A DNA stretch of 64,000 nucleotides from Clostridiales bacterium (GTDB lineage Bacteria > Bacillota > Clostridia > Peptostreptococcales > Acidaminobacteraceae): the NCBI GenBank assembly GCA_016342415.1, contig JAEIOD010000026.1, positions 21,818 to 85,817 of the forward strand, read 5' to 3'. The position numbers and the translations under genes were made by a program. The notes below the pieces were generated by a model. It was not told the DNA's origin. It made no database searches and was given only the letters and a program-made list of their open reading frames with translations. Below, in pieces: positions 39,081-48,194 of the stretch. How positions within the stretch are numbered: position 1 is the stretch's first letter; every line of letters begins with the position of its first letter.

Positions 39081-41315
39081 TTACTGTATGTTTATTCCAT
39101 TTTCTGCATCAAAGACAATTTCGATTTTAGAATGGATTGCTGGCTTATTAATTAATAAATATTCAGACAAAGGATTTTCTATCAATCTTGTTATGCTTCT
39201 TTTGATACTTCTAACACCGTATTCTTTAGAAAATCCAACTTCATAAATCCTATTTTTTACAGAATCATCAATTGATAAAAAATAATTTAAATTTTCTACT
39301 CTAGACTTTAATTTAGTCAATAGACGATCAATAATCTCATATACAGATTTTTCTGATAGAGATTGAAATACAACGATTTCATCTATTCGATTCAAAAATT
39401 CTGAACGAAAACTAGACTTCAGTTCTTGCTTTAAAGCCTCCTCAAATTTCATATAATCATCGGTTTCTAAATCTTGTGTTCCAAATCCAATGGATTTTTT
39501 TGATATCTTATCAACGCCAATATTAGATGTAAATATAATAATGCTCTGTTTAAAACTTACTTGTCTACCTTTTGAATCTGTAAGCGATCCTTCATCCAAT
39601 AACTGAAATAACAAATTCAATACGTCAGGGTGAGCCTTCTCGAGTTCATCAAATAAAATAACGGAAAATGGTTTTGTCCTTACCTTCTCAGTTAACTGCC
39701 CGCCTTCTTCATAGGCCACATAACCAGGAGGAGAACCAATTAGTTTTGAAACTGCATGTTTTTCCATGTATTCTGACATATCAAAACGAATCAAATCTCT
39801 TTCTTGTCCAAACAACTCAAAAGCAAGAGTTTTAGCCAACTCAGTTTTACCTACACCAGTTGTACCTAAGAAAACAAACGATCCTAAAGGTTTATCGGAA
39901 TCATTTAAACCAACACGCGCTCTCATAATCGTCTTACTGACAGTGCTTACTGCAAGAGGTTGACCAATAACACGTTGACTGAGTTTATTTTGCAACTCAA
40001 GAAGTTGTTCGGTTGACTCAACACTCAGTTGCCCCATTGGAATACCGGTCCACAAAGCAACCAACTCAAATATTTTTTCCGCTTTTAAAATTTCTTCCTT
40101 GTCCAATCTGCACCTAGAAGAAGCTTCATCAATTAAATCTATGGCTTTATCAGGCAAATATCGATCATTGATGTAATGAGCCGATAGGGAAACTGCAGCT
40201 TCAATCGCTTCCTTCTCAATGGTTATATTGTGATAGGTTTCATACCCCTCTTTAATACCCATGAGCATTTTTATACACTCGTCATTGGACGGTTCATCCA
40301 CCGTAACAGGCTGAAGTCTTCTTTCTAAAGCCGTATCTTTTTCAATATGTTTTCTATATTCGTAAATAGTAGTTGCGCCAATTAATTGAATGTCATCTCT
40401 ACTTAAAAACGGCTTTAAAATATTAGCCGCATCCATAGCACCTTGAGTTGCCCCGGCACCTACCAAAGTATGTATTTCATCAATAAAAAGAATAATATTT
40501 TTATTTTCTTTTACTTCTTGAATCAACTGGGTTAAACGATCTTCAAACTCGCCTCTAAATTTTGAACCCGCTAAAAGCGCCGCTAAATTAACAGAAATTA
40601 ATTTTTTGCCTAATAAATAGTCAGGAACCCGTGATGTACTCATCATTTGAGCAACACCTTCAACAATAGCAGTTTTACCAACACCGGGTTCACCAATCAA
40701 ACAGGGATTATTTTTATTTCTTCTGCCGAGAATCTGAATCACTCTTTCAACTTCAACTGTTCTACCAACAAGAGGATCAAATTTATTATCAGTGGCTAAC
40801 TGTGTCATATCCACGCCAAACTTCATAAGAAGTGATGTATCTATTTTTTCTTTTTTCGCCTTTGTTACATTTTTTTGAAGTGTATCAAGTTCTCTAATCA
40901 CATCCGTTTTTAGATCGAAGGCGCTGAACCCAATTTTTTCAATCACTTTAACTGCAGTGGCATCTGCTTGGTCTAGTAGTGCTAAAAATATATGTTCAGG
41001 TTCTACTTTTAATGATTTCAGACTATTGGATTCAAAAGTTGCCAATTTGAGAATTTCAGTCGCTCTTCTGGAATAACCCTGAATTTCCCTTTGTACCAGT
41101 CCTATACCAACATATCTCAAGCACTCTTTTTTGACGTCTTTGTAAGTCAGCTGATTGTATCGTTTTACTTGATCTATTATAGTTGATTTAACTTTTAACA
41201 AACTGAGTAATAAATGTTCTGAACCTACATAATTCATATTCATTGATCTAACTTCAGTAAAAGCCTGTTCCAATATGAGTTTAGATTTATCCGAAAAATT
41301 ATCATACAATTCCAT
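39081..41315 (-). CDS. clpC: Clp ATPase, ClpC-like without middle domain
   Basis: The 744-residue AAA+ unfoldase has an N domain (residues 1-145), AAA1 with Walker A GEPGVGKT (208-215), and AAA2 (Walker A GTTGVGKT, 484-491), with an IGFG loop that is the ClpP-binding motif. In Bacillus ClpC some 60 more residues, the regulatory coiled-coil middle domain, stand between IDEA and WTG; here IDEASSRCRLDK (395-406) leads in only 23 residues to WTGIP (422-426), so the middle domain is missing. The start (41315) lies after AAAGGA. No ctsR, mcsA or mcsB is adjacent. Confidence 0.9.
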   Translation of the reverse strand: MELYDNFSDKSKLILEQAFTEVRSMNMNYVGSEHLLLSLLKVKSTIIDQVKRYNQLTYKDVKKECLRYVGIGLVQREIQGYSRRATEILKLATFESNSLKSLKVEPEHIFLALLDQADATAVKVIEKIGFSAFDLKTDVIRELDTLQKNVTKAKKEKIDTSLLMKFGVDMTQLATDNKFDPLVGRTVEVERVIQILGRRNKNNPCLIGEPGVGKTAIVEGVAQMMSTSRVPDYLLGKKLISVNLAALLAGSKFRGEFEDRLTQLIQEVKENKNIILFIDEIHTLVGAGATQGAMDAANILKPFLSRDDIQLIGATTIYEYRKHIEKDTALERRLQPVTVDEPSNDECIKMLMGIKEGYETYHNITIEKEAIEAAVSLSAHYINDRYLPDKAIDLIDEASSRCRLDKEEILKAEKIFELVALWTGIPMGQLSVESTEQLLELQNKLSQRVIGQPLAVSTVSKTIMRARVGLNDSDKPLGSFVFLGTTGVGKTELAKTLAFELFGQERDLIRFDMSEYMEKHAVSKLIGSPPGYVAYEEGGQLTEKVRTKPFSVILFDELEKAHPDVLNLLFQLLDEGSLTDSKGRQVSFKQSIIIFTSNIGVDKISKKSIGFGTQDLETDDYMKFEEALKQELKSSFRSEFLNRIDEIVVFQSLSEKSVYEIIDRLLTKLKSRVENLNYFLSIDDSVKNRIYEVGFSKEYGVRSIKRSITRLIENPLSEYLLINKPAIHSKIEIVFDAENGINIQ

Positions 41316-41346
41316 AAAAAGTCCTTTCCTGTATTTTCCTATCTTC

Positions 41347-41355
41347 ATTATAACA
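41347..41355 (-). promoter_or_regulatory. Extended -10 promoter of clpC
   Basis: Minus strand TGTTATAAT, an extended -10 element, 32 bases upstream of the clpC start. No good -35 is seen; the upstream sequence is the terminator of the EF-G-like gene. No CtsR operator (GGTCAAA repeats) is visible. Confidence 0.55.
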
Positions 41356-41360
41356 AATTG

Positions 41361-41395
41361 AAAAATAAAAAGCCATGGCATCACGCCATGGCTTT
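41361..41395 (-). terminator. Terminator after EF-G-like gene
   Basis: Minus strand AAAGCCATGGC-GTGAT-GCCATGGCTTT, followed by TTATTTTT. It ends the EF-G-like transcript ahead of clpC. Confidence 0.85.
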
Positions 41396-41399
41396 GGTT

Positions 41400-43475
41400 T
41401 TATTCTTCTTCATTCTTCTTTTCAATAATCTTATCAACTAGATGTGACGGTACTTCATCATATCGAGCAAACTCCATATCGAACCAACCTCTAGCATGAG
41501 TCATTGATTTCAATTCAGTTGCATACTTAAACATCTCAGATAACGGTGCTTCAGCCACTACTTTTTGGAACCCCTTAACAACAGCTTGTTCCATACCAAG
41601 TACTCTACCTCTTCTTCGGTTCATATCTCCCATGATATCACCCATGTAATTTTCAGGAATGAAGATATTAACTGCATAAATTGGTTCTAACAATACCGGT
41701 TTAGCTTCTTTTAAACCTTTTTTATATGCAAGACTTGCTGCCATCTTAAACGCCATCTCAGAAGAGTCAACCGCATGGTATGAACCATCTAAAAGTGTTG
41801 CTTTTAAATTTACTACCGGGAAACCAGCTAAAACACCTTTATCAATGCAGTCATTCAATCCTTTTTCAACTGCAGGAATATAGTTTCTAGGTACTGACCC
41901 ACCAAATATTTTTTCTTCAAATACGAAGTCTTCTTCACATGGTTCGAATTGAATATGAACATCACCATATTGTCCGGATCCACCTGATTGTTTCTTGTAT
42001 TTACCTTGAACCGTCGCTTTACCTTTGATGGTTTCTCTATAAGGAATCTTCTGATCCACAAGATCCACGTCAACACCAAATATATTCTTAAGTTTATTTG
42101 TAATAACACCTAATTGCATAGAGCCTTGACCACCAATCAAAAGTTGTTTTGTCTCTTTATTTCTTTCAACAACAAATGTTGGATCCTCTTCAGTCAACTT
42201 ATGAAGTGCTTGTCCTATTTTTTCTTCATCACCTTTTGACTTCGGTTCTACTGCCATAAAGATACACGGCTTTGGCAAATTAATACCTCTATATTTTATC
42301 GGTTTGTCTTTATCACATAGTGTATCTCCGGTTTCAGTATATTGAAGTTTGGAAGTAGCACCTATATCCCCCGCTAGAATGGCATTAACATCTAATTGTT
42401 CTTTGCCTCTTAACAAGAAAACTTGTCCTATTTTTTCAATTTCGTCACGAGTCGAGTTTAAAACTTCCATATCTTTTTTTATCTGCCCCGAATAAACTTT
42501 GAACATTGAAATCTTTCCAACAAATGGGTCCACAACAGTTTTGAAAACAAGTGCCGAGAAAGGTCCTTCTTCATTCACTTCTCTTGAAATTGCTTCATCC
42601 GTATCCGGATCTACACCTACATAAACACCATCTTGCATATCATGTGGTGTTGGCATATAATCAAATACCATATCAAGTAGCGTATGTAATCCAACACCTT
42701 CAGTAGCAGAACCAACAATAACAGGAACTATCTCATTAGAAATAACACCTTTTCTTAATCCATCATGAATTTCATCTGTTGTAAATTCCTCGCCTTCAAA
42801 ATACTTTTCCATTAATCCTTCATCCGATTCAGCAACCGCCTCAATTAACATATCTCTAATCGGATTAACTCTTGCCATCAATTCTTCTGGTACATCAGTA
42901 ACAACACATTCACCACCTTTAAATTCTTTGGCAACTAAGTCTACTACATTTACAAATCCTTTGAATTCAGGTCCAACTCCCCACGGAACGGCAAATGGTG
43001 CTACTTTCTTTCCAAATGTATCTTTTAACTCTCTAATGACTTTAACATAATCTATATTTTCTTTATCCATTTTATTAATAAAAATCAAACGAGGCATTTT
43101 TCTGTCTTCACAGTATCTCCAAGCTTTTTCTGTTCCGACTTCAATACCGGAAGAGGCATCAACAACGATCACAGCACTACCTGCAACTCTTAGCGAAGAA
43201 AATGTTTCACCAACAAAATCAAAATAACCTGGTGTGTCAATAATATTGTATTTCGAATTATTCCATTCTACTGGAATAACTGATGTACCAATACTAAATC
43301 CTCTACTAATTTCAGCTTTGTCATAATCAGAAACAGTAGTTCCTTCTTCAACTTTACCCATACGTTTAGTTAACTTTAGTTGATATAAAATTGCCTCAGT
43401 TAATGTAGTTTTTCCTGAATTACCATGTCCTAATAATGCAATGTTTCTTATGTTGTCATATTTATAACTCTTCAT
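41400..43475 (-). CDS. Elongation factor G-like protein (EF-G II type)
   Basis: The 691-residue GTPase resembles EF-G in size and domain order but differs in key places: G1 GHGNSGKTTL instead of [10 protein letters not shown]3 DTPGYFDF, G4 NKMD, and THARGWFDMEFARYDEVP near the end instead of SQGRG. These features mark the paralogous EF-G II group, whose members may act in ribosome recycling or in stress; the role of this one is not established. Its own promoter is uncertain; AGGAGG lies before the ATG. fusA (9787-11859) is the normal copy. Confidence 0.9.
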   Translation of the reverse strand: MKSYKYDNIRNIALLGHGNSGKTTLTEAILYQLKLTKRMGKVEEGTTVSDYDKAEISRGFSIGTSVIPVEWNNSKYNIIDTPGYFDFVGETFSSLRVAGSAVIVVDASSGIEVGTEKAWRYCEDRKMPRLIFINKMDKENIDYVKVIRELKDTFGKKVAPFAVPWGVGPEFKGFVNVVDLVAKEFKGGECVVTDVPEELMARVNPIRDMLIEAVAESDEGLMEKYFEGEEFTTDEIHDGLRKGVISNEIVPVIVGSATEGVGLHTLLDMVFDYMPTPHDMQDGVYVGVDPDTDEAISREVNEEGPFSALVFKTVVDPFVGKISMFKVYSGQIKKDMEVLNSTRDEIEKIGQVFLLRGKEQLDVNAILAGDIGATSKLQYTETGDTLCDKDKPIKYRGINLPKPCIFMAVEPKSKGDEEKIGQALHKLTEEDPTFVVERNKETKQLLIGGQGSMQLGVITNKLKNIFGVDVDLVDQKIPYRETIKGKATVQGKYKKQSGGSGQYGDVHIQFEPCEEDFVFEEKIFGGSVPRNYIPAVEKGLNDCIDKGVLAGFPVVNLKATLLDGSYHAVDSSEMAFKMAASLAYKKGLKEAKPVLLEPIYAVNIFIPENYMGDIMGDMNRRRGRVLGMEQAVVKGFQKVVAEAPLSEMFKYATELKSMTHARGWFDMEFARYDEVPSHLVDKIIEKKNEEE

Positions 43476-43615
43476 GCTTCTCCTCCTTGTGATTTTATTT
43501 TATCGCACTTAAACTAAATTCTTCATTCCCTAAGGAAATCCCTTTTATTTTTGCGATATTTGTTAAATATTCTGAGTTTTTTTAAAATTCAGTTAAATGT
43601 GCAGCGATAAGGAAC

Positions 43616-43642
43616 AAAAAATCTCGGCAAAAAGCCGAGATT
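43616..43642 (-). terminator. Terminator after the NIF3-family gene
   Basis: Minus strand AATCTCGGC-TTTTT-GCCGAGATT followed by T residues; a strong intrinsic terminator. Confidence 0.9.
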
Positions 43643-43644
43643 GA

Positions 43645-44463
43645 TTATAATATGCCAGACATTTTAGTTACTTCTAGTCCTTCTTTTTTCCATGCATCAA
43701 TAATAACGTTCAAGCCAATAGAATCGCTAGCCATATGGCCAGCAACGATGACATTGCCAATATTTTGCTCCATTACTGCTTTTTTTACATCTTCAGGAAC
43801 GTGCATACAAATAATAGTGCCTACGCCTGCCTCAAAATAAGATTTGAAGACATCCGAACCACCATTCGTACCACCTGCCATTAAGACAGCAATCTTCCCT
43901 GCATAATCCGTTTTTGAGCCCACACGAATTACAGGTCCCGCTAAAGCATCTTTATAAGCATCCATTTCATTTAATACATCGAGTACATCACCTAAAGTCT
44001 TCTTTTCATTATTTTCAAATGCCGTATCTAGATGTTCTTGAACAATTGCCTCTGTAATAATATCTGCAGGCAGATGAATATTCATATAAGGCATGTTAAG
44101 TAGTCGCGCTGCAGAAGCATGTCTATCATAATTACCCACATGTCCACTGAGCTCAACACTCGCTTGTTTCTTCTTGAGCATTTTCTGTGCTTTATTGATC
44201 GGCACACCAAAAGAGACCATTGTATCAATTTGTACATCCATTACTTTAGAGAAGTTTACAGTTGAACTTTCTGCTTTTGGATGATGACTAATCACACAGT
44301 CATAGCCTAATTCTTTCGCAAGTAATAACTCAGGTGTCTCCATATCCACTCCGATAAGGATTTTCTTTAAGTTCTTACCTTCTACTTGTACACCAGAATC
44401 ATATGGTACTTTATCTAAACCAGATAATTCAAGTGCAATGTCCATTAATTTTTTTGTGTCCAT
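43645..44463 (-). CDS. NIF3-family dinuclear metal protein
   Basis: The 272-residue protein matches the NIF3/YbgI family: SHHPKAES and GHMASDSIGLNVIIDA supply histidines and an acid for a two-metal centre. The family folds as a hexameric ring; its biochemical role is debated, so no function is named. ATG 44463 is preferred to 44475, because the GGAGG lies between them. The gene stands alone, with a terminator. Confidence 0.85.
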   Translation of the reverse strand: MDTKKLMDIALELSGLDKVPYDSGVQVEGKNLKKILIGVDMETPELLLAKELGYDCVISHHPKAESSTVNFSKVMDVQIDTMVSFGVPINKAQKMLKKKQASVELSGHVGNYDRHASAARLLNMPYMNIHLPADIITEAIVQEHLDTAFENNEKKTLGDVLDVLNEMDAYKDALAGPVIRVGSKTDYAGKIAVLMAGGTNGGSDVFKSYFEAGVGTIICMHVPEDVKKAVMEQNIGNVIVAGHMASDSIGLNVIIDAWKKEGLEVTKMSGIL

Positions 44464-44536
44464 AAATTCCTCCATTACATCTAAGTATATTTTAACACAA
44501 AACGAACAGTAACTGATACAAAAATGGATTTTTAAT

Positions 44537-44568
44537 AAAAAAAAACTGACTCCATGCGGAATCAGTTT
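44537..44568 (-). terminator. Terminator after the SLH gene
   Basis: Minus strand AAACTGATTCC-GCAT-GGAGTCAGTTT followed by nine T residues; placed just after the stop codon. Confidence 0.9.
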
Positions 44569-44573
44569 ATCAT

Positions 44574-46265
44574 TTATGGCATTGTAATATATATTGCATT
44601 ACCTGGTATTTTTCCATCCGAGTATACTGCTGTAACAGATACATAGTACTTTTCACCGGATTTATAACTACCCCCTAGATCACCACCATTATATGATGTA
44701 CCAGGATAAATCTCTTTTCTATGAACCGACAGATCAGTTATCCAAAATGCATAACCATCTTGTGAATACACAGGATTGGGATTGCTCTTAGAAGCTACTA
44801 TTTTATAACCTTGTAAACCAGAAGTAGAAATTTCTCCCCACTCAACTACAAGTCTTCCATCAATTACCACTGCTTCAACAACAGGGGTTCTTTCTTGTGT
44901 TGTAACTTCTGCAGCAGGCTCACCTGGCATAATATAAGTCACTGTATTTCCTGCAATTTTTCCAGAGTTATAGACAGCTGTTACACTGATATGATATGTT
45001 TCACCAGCTTTAAACTTACCATCTAGATCGCCACCTTTATAGATTGTACCTGGTTCTATATAATACGAATGTGTATTTAAATTGGTAATCCACGTTGCAT
45101 AACCATTTTCAGGATACACTGGTGTTTTATCTGATTTTGAAGCAACCACTTTATAACCTTGTAGACCTGTAGTATCAATAGGATTCCATTCTACAACGAT
45201 ACCTGAACCGACTTGAGATACTTTTACAACCGGGACTTTACCTTCAACACTTATAGCAGCTGGCATTGTCGCTTTCACAACATTGCTGGTCACATATTCT
45301 TCACCCACCAAAGCTGTAATCGAGAAGTAATACGATTCACCAGCAGTAAATACGCTTAAATCACCATTGCTATACGTATCATTGTTATAAACAACTGTCG
45401 AATTTCCTTGAACGTATTTCGCATTCCCATTATCAGGATAAGCAGGTGTTGAATCCAATTTAGAAGCCACGACCTTAAATCCTGACGCCTCTTTAGATGA
45501 TTGATAGTCCCAAGATAATTTTAAACCACCTTCAACTTCAACAACATCTAATTGCAGATCTGAATCATTTAATACAACTTTTGTGCCATCATCAAAAACA
45601 ATTTTCTCTTCCTTCACAACTGAAAGTAATAACGCAGCTGCTTGTGCTCTTGTTAATGTGTCCAAAGGTTTGATATATTTTTTACCATCAACTTCAATAC
45701 CGCTCATCAAATGATTGGCAATAGCACTTGCTACATAATTTTTAAGATTATCGTTTATATCATCAGCATCTTCATATTCATTTAATACAACTAAGTCCGC
45801 TTCTGTAACAGGCTTGTCCAATGCTCTTACAAGAGCAACTGCCATATCTTCTCTTACTGCAACAGATTTTGGTTTAAATGTATACTCACCATTTTTTACA
45901 AACCCTGTTAAGTAAGACTTAGCAGTTTCGATGTATTTTGATGCCCAATAGCCATCTGCAACATCTGTAAACGAGGACTTTGTAATCACGGTTTCCAATT
46001 GTAATGCATTAACCATCATTGTTGCAAATTCTTCACGCGACACAGAATTATCAGGTCTGAAGGTATTATCCTCAGGATAACCAGAAATAATACCGTATTT
46101 ATTCATTGTCATAACTGCTTCGTAATACCATTCTCCTTGATTAACATCTACAAAAACATCTTCTGTTTCTTGAGTTTCCAACCATGAATCTTCCTCTGCA
46201 AATATGATCATGCTTGATAAAAGCAAAGTAATGATCACAATTGATACAATCCCTTTCTTAAACAT
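44574..46265 (-). CDS. S-layer homology protein with three type III-like repeats
   Basis: A 563-residue exported protein. A signal peptide (residues 1-22, ending FA) is followed by three SLH domains (about 33-215; motifs YEAVMTMNKYGIISGYPEDN and TFRPDNSVSREEFATMMVNA) that would bind pyruvylated cell-wall polymer. The C-terminal half has three copies of about 95 residues with LSWD/VEWN at the start and VTAVYNSGKI at the end of each, resembling fibronectin type III or similar beta-sandwiches; copies 2 and 3 are closest. ATG 46265 has AGAGGAGG before it. Likely a cell-surface protein; ligand unknown. Confidence 0.85.
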   Translation of the reverse strand: MFKKGIVSIVIITLLLSSMIIFAEEDSWLETQETEDVFVDVNQGEWYYEAVMTMNKYGIISGYPEDNTFRPDNSVSREEFATMMVNALQLETVITKSSFTDVADGYWASKYIETAKSYLTGFVKNGEYTFKPKSVAVREDMAVALVRALDKPVTEADLVVLNEYEDADDINDNLKNYVASAIANHLMSGIEVDGKKYIKPLDTLTRAQAAALLLSVVKEEKIVFDDGTKVVLNDSDLQLDVVEVEGGLKLSWDYQSSKEASGFKVVASKLDSTPAYPDNGNAKYVQGNSTVVYNNDTYSNGDLSVFTAGESYYFSITALVGEEYVTSNVVKATMPAAISVEGKVPVVKVSQVGSGIVVEWNPIDTTGLQGYKVVASKSDKTPVYPENGYATWITNLNTHSYYIEPGTIYKGGDLDGKFKAGETYHISVTAVYNSGKIAGNTVTYIMPGEPAAEVTTQERTPVVEAVVIDGRLVVEWGEISTSGLQGYKIVASKSNPNPVYSQDGYAFWITDLSVHRKEIYPGTSYNGGDLGGSYKSGEKYYVSVTAVYSDGKIPGNAIYITMP

Positions 46266-46317
46266 GTTTCCTCCTCTTTTTATTGTTAGTGTCCTTATGT
46301 AAGAATTAATTGTTTCT

Positions 46318-46326
46318 ATTATAACA
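46318..46326 (-). promoter_or_regulatory. Extended -10 promoter of the SLH gene
   Basis: Minus strand TGTTATAAT, about 50 bases upstream of the start codon, without a clear -35. It faces away from the plus-strand promoter at 46392-46421, so the two units diverge. Confidence 0.55.
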
Positions 46327-46391
46327 ATCTTTAATAACATTGATACCAATTGCATTTCTATTTAATCTCTCTTTAAAAAAATGTCATACGG

Positions 46392-46421
46392 TTGTAATCT
46401 AGCACTAACTCATATTATAAT
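46392..46421 (+). promoter_or_regulatory. Promoter of the 2-hydroxyacid dehydrogenase gene
   Basis: Plus strand TTGTAA (46392-46397) and TATAAT (46416-46421) with an 18-base spacer, 24 bases ahead of the start codon. Confidence 0.65.
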
Positions 46422-46444
46422 TGATATCATTAGGAGGTATGTAT

Positions 46445-47392
46445 ATGAATATTGTAATACTAGAACCACTTGGCATTTCAGATGATGCCCTCAATATAAT
46501 TTTAGAACCACTAAAACATCATAATATTACTGTATATGATCAAAAAACGACTCAAATCAACGAATTAACTGAAAGAAGCAAAGAGGCTGACGTCTTAGTC
46601 ATTGCCAACAATCCGCTTCCAGGCGATGTTATTAGAGCATGTCCGAATTTGAAAATGATCTCTGTTGCCTTTGTAGGTGTTGATCATATTGATTTAGATG
46701 TCTGTAAAGAAAAAAATATTGCAATTTCAAACGCGGCGGGTTATTGTAATCATGCGGTTGCCGAGTTAGCAATCGGTTTAACTTTATCCGTACTTCGAAA
46801 TATCCCGAGATGTGATGCTGCTACAAGGTGTCTTAAAACAAAAGATGGTTTGGTTGGAAACGAACTTTACAAGAAAACCTTTGGTATTATTGGAACAGGC
46901 GCCATCGGTATTCAAACCGCATTAATTGCAAAAGCATTTGGTTGTAAAGTTGTGGCTTATAGCCGTACAATTAGACAGGACGTTTTAGATCTAGGCATAG
47001 AATACCTAGAATTTGATGATCTTTTATCTCAGTCTGATATTGTATCGCTTCACACACCACTGACAAACAATACTAGAAACTTAATGGATCAAAGAGCTAT
47101 TAATTTAATGAAATCTTCAGCCATATTAATCAATACGGCTAGGGGAGCAATTGTTGATAATGCCTATTTATCAAAATGTCTCACAGAAGGACGGCTTGCA
47201 GGTGCAGGAATTGATGTTTTTGATATAGAGCCACCTCTTAATACAAAGCAGCAACTGATTCAAAATAACACCGCTGTTCTTACACCTCATGTTGCTTATG
47301 CAACACATGAATCTATCTTAAGAAGAGCATCTATTGTCATTGACAACATTAACGCTTGGATAGATAACAAACCTCAAAATGTGATGTTATAG
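46445..47392 (+). CDS. D-2-hydroxyacid dehydrogenase family protein
   Basis: The only plus-strand gene. The 315-residue product has a Rossmann fold (FGIIGTGAIGIQTALIAKAF) and the family pattern of D-isomer dehydrogenases: LINTARGAIVDNAYLSKCL with the catalytic Arg region, IDVFDIEPP with Glu, and TPHVAYATHESI with His. It reduces a 2-oxo acid or oxidises a 2-hydroxy acid with NAD(H); the substrate is not clear, phosphoglycerate, glycerate and lactate enzymes being similar. Start 46445 is used because AGGAGG lies seven bases upstream. Confidence 0.9.
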   Translation: MNIVILEPLGISDDALNIILEPLKHHNITVYDQKTTQINELTERSKEADVLVIANNPLPGDVIRACPNLKMISVAFVGVDHIDLDVCKEKNIAISNAAGYCNHAVAELAIGLTLSVLRNIPRCDAATRCLKTKDGLVGNELYKKTFGIIGTGAIGIQTALIAKAFGCKVVAYSRTIRQDVLDLGIEYLEFDDLLSQSDIVSLHTPLTNNTRNLMDQRAINLMKSSAILINTARGAIVDNAYLSKCLTEGRLAGAGIDVFDIEPPLNTKQQLIQNNTAVLTPHVAYATHESILRRASIVIDNINAWIDNKPQNVML

Positions 47393-47411
47393 AGCCTTAG
47401 GGCTCTTTTTC
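47391..47411 (+). terminator. Terminator after the dehydrogenase gene
   Basis: Plus strand AGAGCC-TTA-GGGCTCT followed by TTTTC. It directly follows the stop codon and faces the end of the tad operon. Confidence 0.85.
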
Positions 47412-47831
47412 TTATATAAGAAAGGACACAAGTGTCCCAACTACCAGATAAGGACCAAAGGCAATAAAGTCTTTCAGCGTCACTTTTTTCATCAATAACA
47501 AGATTAAACTAACAACTCCACCTAAAATAAATCCTATAACGAGTGCTGTCAAACCTTGTTTTAAACCTAAAATCAGACCTACAGTAAACAGATATTTCAC
47601 ATCACCCATACCGAATCCTTTGGTGATAACTGCTAAAAGATACATTAAAATACCCAATACTAAAAAGCCAGCAATATGAGATACAATCATTTTATAATCA
47701 ACAGCTGTAATGACGACACCACCTATTAGTAAAATCAGATTGACCTTATTGGGAATAATTCGTTCCTTAAAATCAATATATATGATATAAAAACCTGTTA
47801 TCAGCAATAAAAGAAATTGTATAGTTACCAT
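47412..47831 (-). CDS. Prepilin peptidase (A24, CpaA/TadV type)
   Basis: This 139-residue protein is a small membrane aspartyl peptidase with several helices. It has the two catalytic aspartates: IYIDFKERIIPN near the start and GFGMGDVKYLF (GxGD). It would cut the Flp pilin and probably the TadE-type pseudopilin. ATG 47831 is preferred over the earlier ATG (47846) because AGGTGAG lies just before it. It is the last gene of the tad locus. A hairpin near its end (GGACAC/GTGTCC, minus strand, 47420s) may terminate the operon. Confidence 0.85.
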   Translation of the reverse strand: MVTIQFLLLLITGFYIIYIDFKERIIPNKVNLILLIGGVVITAVDYKMIVSHIAGFLVLGILMYLLAVITKGFGMGDVKYLFTVGLILGLKQGLTALVIGFILGGVVSLILLLMKKVTLKDFIAFGPYLVVGTLVSFLI

Positions 47832-47859
47832 AGACTCACCTTCCATATTTTTCTATATT

Positions 47860-48186
47860 TTAACATATAGTCAGATGATCACCAACATCTACTGCTGCAA
47901 ATTTCCCAACTGATGATTCAACAGTGTAAACCGCTGATTTAATAGGCGGGATCATTTGACGTCTTTTCAAACCTTCAATTTTTTTAATCACCACCATATT
48001 ATCATCTAAAAACAATACATCTAAATCAAATTTCATAAAATAAGTATGGATGCTGCTACACGGTTTAATAACAAGCCCTTCATAAGGCGGTGTTTTATAA
48101 AACATATAGCCACGCAATCTTTCTAGAAATGTCGTTGCCATCGCCACTTCAGAAAGTATAATTTCTTCATCTCTCATTAATTTCAT
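47860..48186 (-). CDS. DUF192 protein
   Basis: The 108-residue protein belongs to the DUF192 family; FLERLRGYMFYKTPPYEGLV, MKFDLDVLFLDDNMVV and the C-terminal VESSVGKFAAVDVGD fit. In this family these are small beta proteins of unknown function. DUF192 genes are often part of tad loci in Firmicutes, as here, between tadC and the peptidase gene, so a part in pilus assembly is inferred from its place only. Confidence 0.75.
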   Translation of the reverse strand: MKLMRDEEIILSEVAMATTFLERLRGYMFYKTPPYEGLVIKPCSSIHTYFMKFDLDVLFLDDNMVVIKKIEGLKRRQMIPPIKSAVYTVESSVGKFAAVDVGDHLTIC

Positions 48187-48194
48187 GATAACCT

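Noticed and set aside
41316..41360. CtsR operator at clpC
   Set aside because: No tandem GGTCAAA heptads are present in the region before clpC.
41400..43475. Tetracycline ribosomal-protection protein
   Set aside because: The N-terminal motif GHGNSGKTTLTEAIL and the C-terminal THARGW region fit EF-G II, not the TetM group, which begins with an AHVDAGKTT-type motif.
47412..47436. Terminator at the end of the tad operon
   Set aside because: GGACAC/GTGTCC lies in the last codons of the peptidase gene, but the following bases are TTTCTTATATAA, only weakly T-rich; kept as a remark, not as a feature.
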